Below are positions 11,260 to 13,557 of a stretch of 13,557 bases of DNA, one piece after another; positions within the stretch are counted from its first letter, which is position 1; every line of letters begins with the position of its first letter. Below the pieces are notes generated by a model. The model was not told where the DNA came from, ran no database searches, and saw only the letters and a list, made by a program, of their open reading frames with translations. The translations under genes and the position numbers were made by a program. Location: positions 1 through 13,557 of the forward strand of contig DALTWG010000047.1 of assembly GCA_029987245.1 (NCBI GenBank), written 5' to 3'. This DNA comes from Methanocorpusculum sp. GTDB taxonomy: Archaea > Halobacteriota > Methanomicrobia > Methanomicrobiales > Methanocorpusculaceae.

Positions 11260-13557
11260 TTATTTTCTTCTGAATACCAGAAGCGCGCCAAGTAGCCCGG
11301 CGATTGCGCCGAATAAGGGCGCGGCACTCTTTGCAGCTGCAGTCGCCGCCGCTGTCGCGACCGTGGTCGCGGCTGCGGTCGGCGCGGCGGTCTGCTCGAC
11401 TACAACAGGCGCCGCAGTCTGCTGCACCGCAGGTGCAGCGGCGGTCGGCTTTGCCGTCGGCTTCGCAGTAGTCGCAGCAGCGACCGCCTTATCTTCCGTT
11501 GCGCCGCTCTCCGGCTTGAAGACGAATGTGTCCACGCCGCCGGACGGCGTGTAGTACGCTGTGTACTGCCAGTTGCCGTTCTTCTCACCGGAGTACACCG
11601 TCGTCAGCGGCGTCATGGTGCCGTTTGCATCGACCTGGTACATCTTAAAGTCATGGTCGCCCCAGCCCCAGAGTCCGGCCTGGTAGCCGGCGACCTGGAC
11701 CTGCAGCGTGCCGGCGGCACCGGCGGCGTCGACGGTGCTCACGGTGAACTTGTAGCTGCTGGATTTGTCAGTCGGCCAGTTGGAGACGTCTTTGGTGGCA
11801 TCGCGGCCGTAGTCGCCGATAACACCTTTGTCAACGGTTGCCTTGACGAAAATTTCCGCGGGTTTGCCGCCGCCGGAGGGGGAGGTCACCGGTGTCTTTG
11901 GCGTGTAGGAAACTGCATAATACGAGAATTTGTCTGCATAGACATAAATACCGTTTGTACCGATATAATATTCTCCGTCCCGGGTTCCCGGTTTGGAATC
12001 TATTTTCGTCAATTTTTCCGCAGTGCCTTCGTGTACGCGGAATACGGCAATGTCAGCGCGGCTCGTGTCGTACGGGATATAGATTTCCAGTAATTTGTCA
12101 AGTTCAGTGCATTCTTTTTGTTTGCCGTCAACAAAGAGTTCCACGTCAATGCCAAGTGCGATAAATTCTGCATCCGGATTGGTCTTTTTAATTTCTTCAG
12201 TGAGTTTTTTCATCTCGGAACCGGTTTCTGCCGGGTCTTCTATCTTAACAATGAGTTTTAATTCAAGGGTGGATGCAGTCTGATATCGGGTAGTTTTCAG
12301 GTCTTCTGCCGCTTTTTCGAGGTTTCCTGCCGCAACTGCTGGTGTGTCTTTTCCGGTGATTTCAAGTTCTGAACTGATTTTTTCCGAGGGGATGTGTATT
12401 GCAATATCAGAGATGCTGCCCGCGCTGGTGTCGGCGATTACGGTTATGGTTTTGCCGTCACTATTGGCAACGAGGTCATAAACGTTGTTTGCAACATTTT
12501 CAAAGTGGAAGGCTGCATCAGTGGTTTCAATGGAGGCAATTTCCTTTGCGCCAAGCATCAGTTTCAGGGTGACGGTTTTTCCGCCGGCGTTTTCAATGGT
12601 GCCGGAGATATAGGTTCCTTCGCGTTTTTTGAATACTGCATTGATGGTGACGTTCTTTGCCGGCATGATGAATTTGTCATCGGTGATGCTTACATCAGTT
12701 TCCCATTTGTCAAAGATGTATCCGTCATCGGCGGAGGCGGTAAGGGTGATTTCGGTGCCGGATTCTCCTTTGTCCGGTGTTGCGGCTGCATTTCCGTGTC
12801 CGCTGCTGGTAACGGTGACTGTGTAAACAGTTTGTATAATGTTGAAGGTTTTGTCAATACTGTCTTTGAAATTGTCCGTGCCGGTTATGGTAACTTTTGC
12901 AGTGCCCGGGTTGGTATTATCTGTGTAACTAACGGTGAAGTCGGTATCTTTGACAAGGGCATTGCCGTCGAATCTGACAACCGGTTCAGGAGTTACCGGC
13001 TCACCGGTATATCCCTGGTGAGGGATTTCGTCAACGGTGATGGTGCTATCGGTAAGCGGGCACGGGTTAATGGTATATTCTTTGGTCGTGTCCTCCGGGA
13101 GTGTGTAGTTGGCGTTGTCCAATGCAGTCGCGGTGGCAGTGTAGGTTCCCGCAGCTTTTTCTCCGCCGGTAACGGTAACTTTGCAGGTGTCGCCTTCGCA
13201 TAAGCCGTCAGCGGAGGCTTCCGGTACCTGGATTGTACCGTTGTAGGTGAAGGAGGTGCCACCCCATTCGAGGGTGATTTCCTTCGGACTGATGGTGAAT
13301 TCCTTTGTTGCGTCGGACGGAAGCTGGTAGTTGGCATTGCTCACCTTAGTCGCAGTGGCAGTGTGAGTTCCCGCAGCTTTTTCTCCGCCGGTAACGGTAA
13401 CTTTGCAGGTGTCGCCTTCGCATAAGCCGTCAGCGGAGGCTTCCGGTACCTGGATTGTACCGTTGTAGGTGAAGGAGGTGCCACCCCATTCGAGGGTGAT
13501 TTCCTTCGGACTGATGGTGAATTCCTTTGTTGCGTCGGACGGAAGCTGGTAGTTGGC
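11260..13557 (-). CDS. Large repeat-containing cell-surface protein, 5' end outside window
   Basis: The frame is open to the window edge, so these 765 residues are the C-terminal part; the GTG at 13344 is inside a repeat and is not the start. In window residues: about 1-165 are MBG/Ig-like repeats of 74 residues (EFTISPKEITLEWGGTSF, CEGDTC, AGTYTATAT); 170-241 is another Ig-like unit (YTGEPVTPEPVV, KDTDFTVSYTDNTNPGTAKVTITG); 243-311 is an InlB-type B-repeat (GYIFDKWETD, FIMPAKNVTINAVF). A longer region of unclear fold follows, then a Trp/Gly-rich domain (GLWGWGDHDFKMY). The end is an Ala/Thr/Pro-rich spacer of about 70 residues (probably glycosylated), then a hydrophobic helix (LFGAIAGLLGALLVF) and RRK, a surface-anchor arrangement. 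It is likely an adhesin or S-layer-associated protein; the ligand is unknown. Related domains are common in Firmicutes adhesins, so past transfer is possible. Confidence 0.85.
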   Translation of the reverse strand, partial: ANYQLPSDATKEFTISPKEITLEWGGTSFTYNGTIQVPEASADGLCEGDTCKVTVTGGEKAAGTHTATATKVSNANYQLPSDATKEFTISPKEITLEWGGTSFTYNGTIQVPEASADGLCEGDTCKVTVTGGEKAAGTYTATATALDNANYTLPEDTTKEYTINPCPLTDSTITVDEIPHQGYTGEPVTPEPVVRFDGNALVKDTDFTVSYTDNTNPGTAKVTITGTDNFKDSIDKTFNIIQTVYTVTVTSSGHGNAAATPDKGESGTEITLTASADDGYIFDKWETDVSITDDKFIMPAKNVTINAVFKKREGTYISGTIENAGGKTVTLKLMLGAKEIASIETTDAAFHFENVANNVYDLVANSDGKTITVIADTSAGSISDIAIHIPSEKISSELEITGKDTPAVAAGNLEKAAEDLKTTRYQTASTLELKLIVKIEDPAETGSEMKKLTEEIKKTNPDAEFIALGIDVELFVDGKQKECTELDKLLEIYIPYDTSRADIAVFRVHEGTAEKLTKIDSKPGTRDGEYYIGTNGIYVYADKFSYYAVSYTPKTPVTSPSGGGKPAEIFVKATVDKGVIGDYGRDATKDVSNWPTDKSSSYKFTVSTVDAAGAAGTLQVQVAGYQAGLWGWGDHDFKMYQVDANGTMTPLTTVYSGEKNGNWQYTAYYTPSGGVDTFVFKPESGATEDKAVAAATTAKPTAKPTAAAPAVQQTAAPVVVEQTAAPTAAATTVATAAATAAAKSAAPLFGAIAGLLGALLVFRRK
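13145..13557 (-). repeat. 222-bp tandem repeat coding Ig-like units of the surface protein
   Basis: Bases 13145-13335 are identical to 13367-13557 (191 bp, ending only at the window edge), a period of 222 bp or 74 codons. The remaining 31 bp between them differ modestly from the next, more diverged copy. The lack of even synonymous differences points to recent duplication or gene conversion. The array probably continues beyond the window. Confidence 0.93.

Noticed and set aside
11653..13203. + strand frames of 146 and 269 codons opposite the surface-protein gene
   Set aside because: They are Gly/Val/Cys-rich shadows of a repeat-containing protein with clear domains on the other strand.
1..13557. 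tRNA or rRNA genes
   Set aside because: No tRNA-like cloverleaf with a T-loop signature and no conserved rRNA segment was noticed on either strand; a covariance-model scan was not possible.

Overview
The window looks like a chromosomal segment of a methanogenic archaeon of the order Methanomicrobiales, with a Methanocorpusculum-like relative as the best guess. Archaeal markers are transcription factor E (TFE), an archaeal-type EF-1alpha next to ribosomal protein S10, an Agl23-type glycosyltransferase, CobS, ferredoxin-like proteins, TATA-box promoters with short leaders and oligo-T terminators. The genus is an inference from gene content and general sequence character, not from a database search.

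Region 1 (1-4438) is housekeeping on the + strand. It holds the 3' part of a TFE gene with an unusual Lys/Ala/Pro-rich N-terminal tail, a tightly coupled HD-domain phosphohydrolase, histidinol dehydrogenase (hisD), and an AMP-forming acyl-CoA synthetase behind its own promoter. Region 2 (4439-5380) carries two small paralogous lipoproteins; each sits behind the same arrangement of T-tract and promoter, so gene and promoter appear to have duplicated together. Region 3 (5401-6762) has a small two-cluster ferredoxin on the - strand, divergent from cobS, which converges on a small Cys-rich protein of unknown function on the - strand. Region 4 (6790-8601) is the translation operon tuf-rpsJ. It starts from a symmetrical TATA element that could also fire the Cys-rich gene in the opposite direction, and it ends in a hairpin plus T-run.

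Region 5 (8595-13557) is more accessory and differs in base composition: the + strand becomes rich in G and T whichever strand is coding. It has a C-free tandem-repeat tract, an Agl23/TIGR03663-type membrane glycosyltransferase with a repeat-built Ala-rich loop, and a gene-poor stretch with a perfect 24-bp palindrome. Next comes a 384-bp element with 17-bp perfect terminal inverted repeats, nested stems and an 8-bp flanking direct repeat (a MITE-like, non-autonomous mobile element). Last is the 3' part of a large repeat-containing surface protein on the - strand, whose Ig-like repeats are identical at the DNA level over at least 191 bp.

No complete new multi-gene system (defence, CRISPR, toxin-antitoxin or prophage) is visible. 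The strongest candidates for something undescribed are the MITE-like element, the tailed TFE, the lipoprotein pair with its shared promoter, and the small Cys-rich protein with its divergent promoter.
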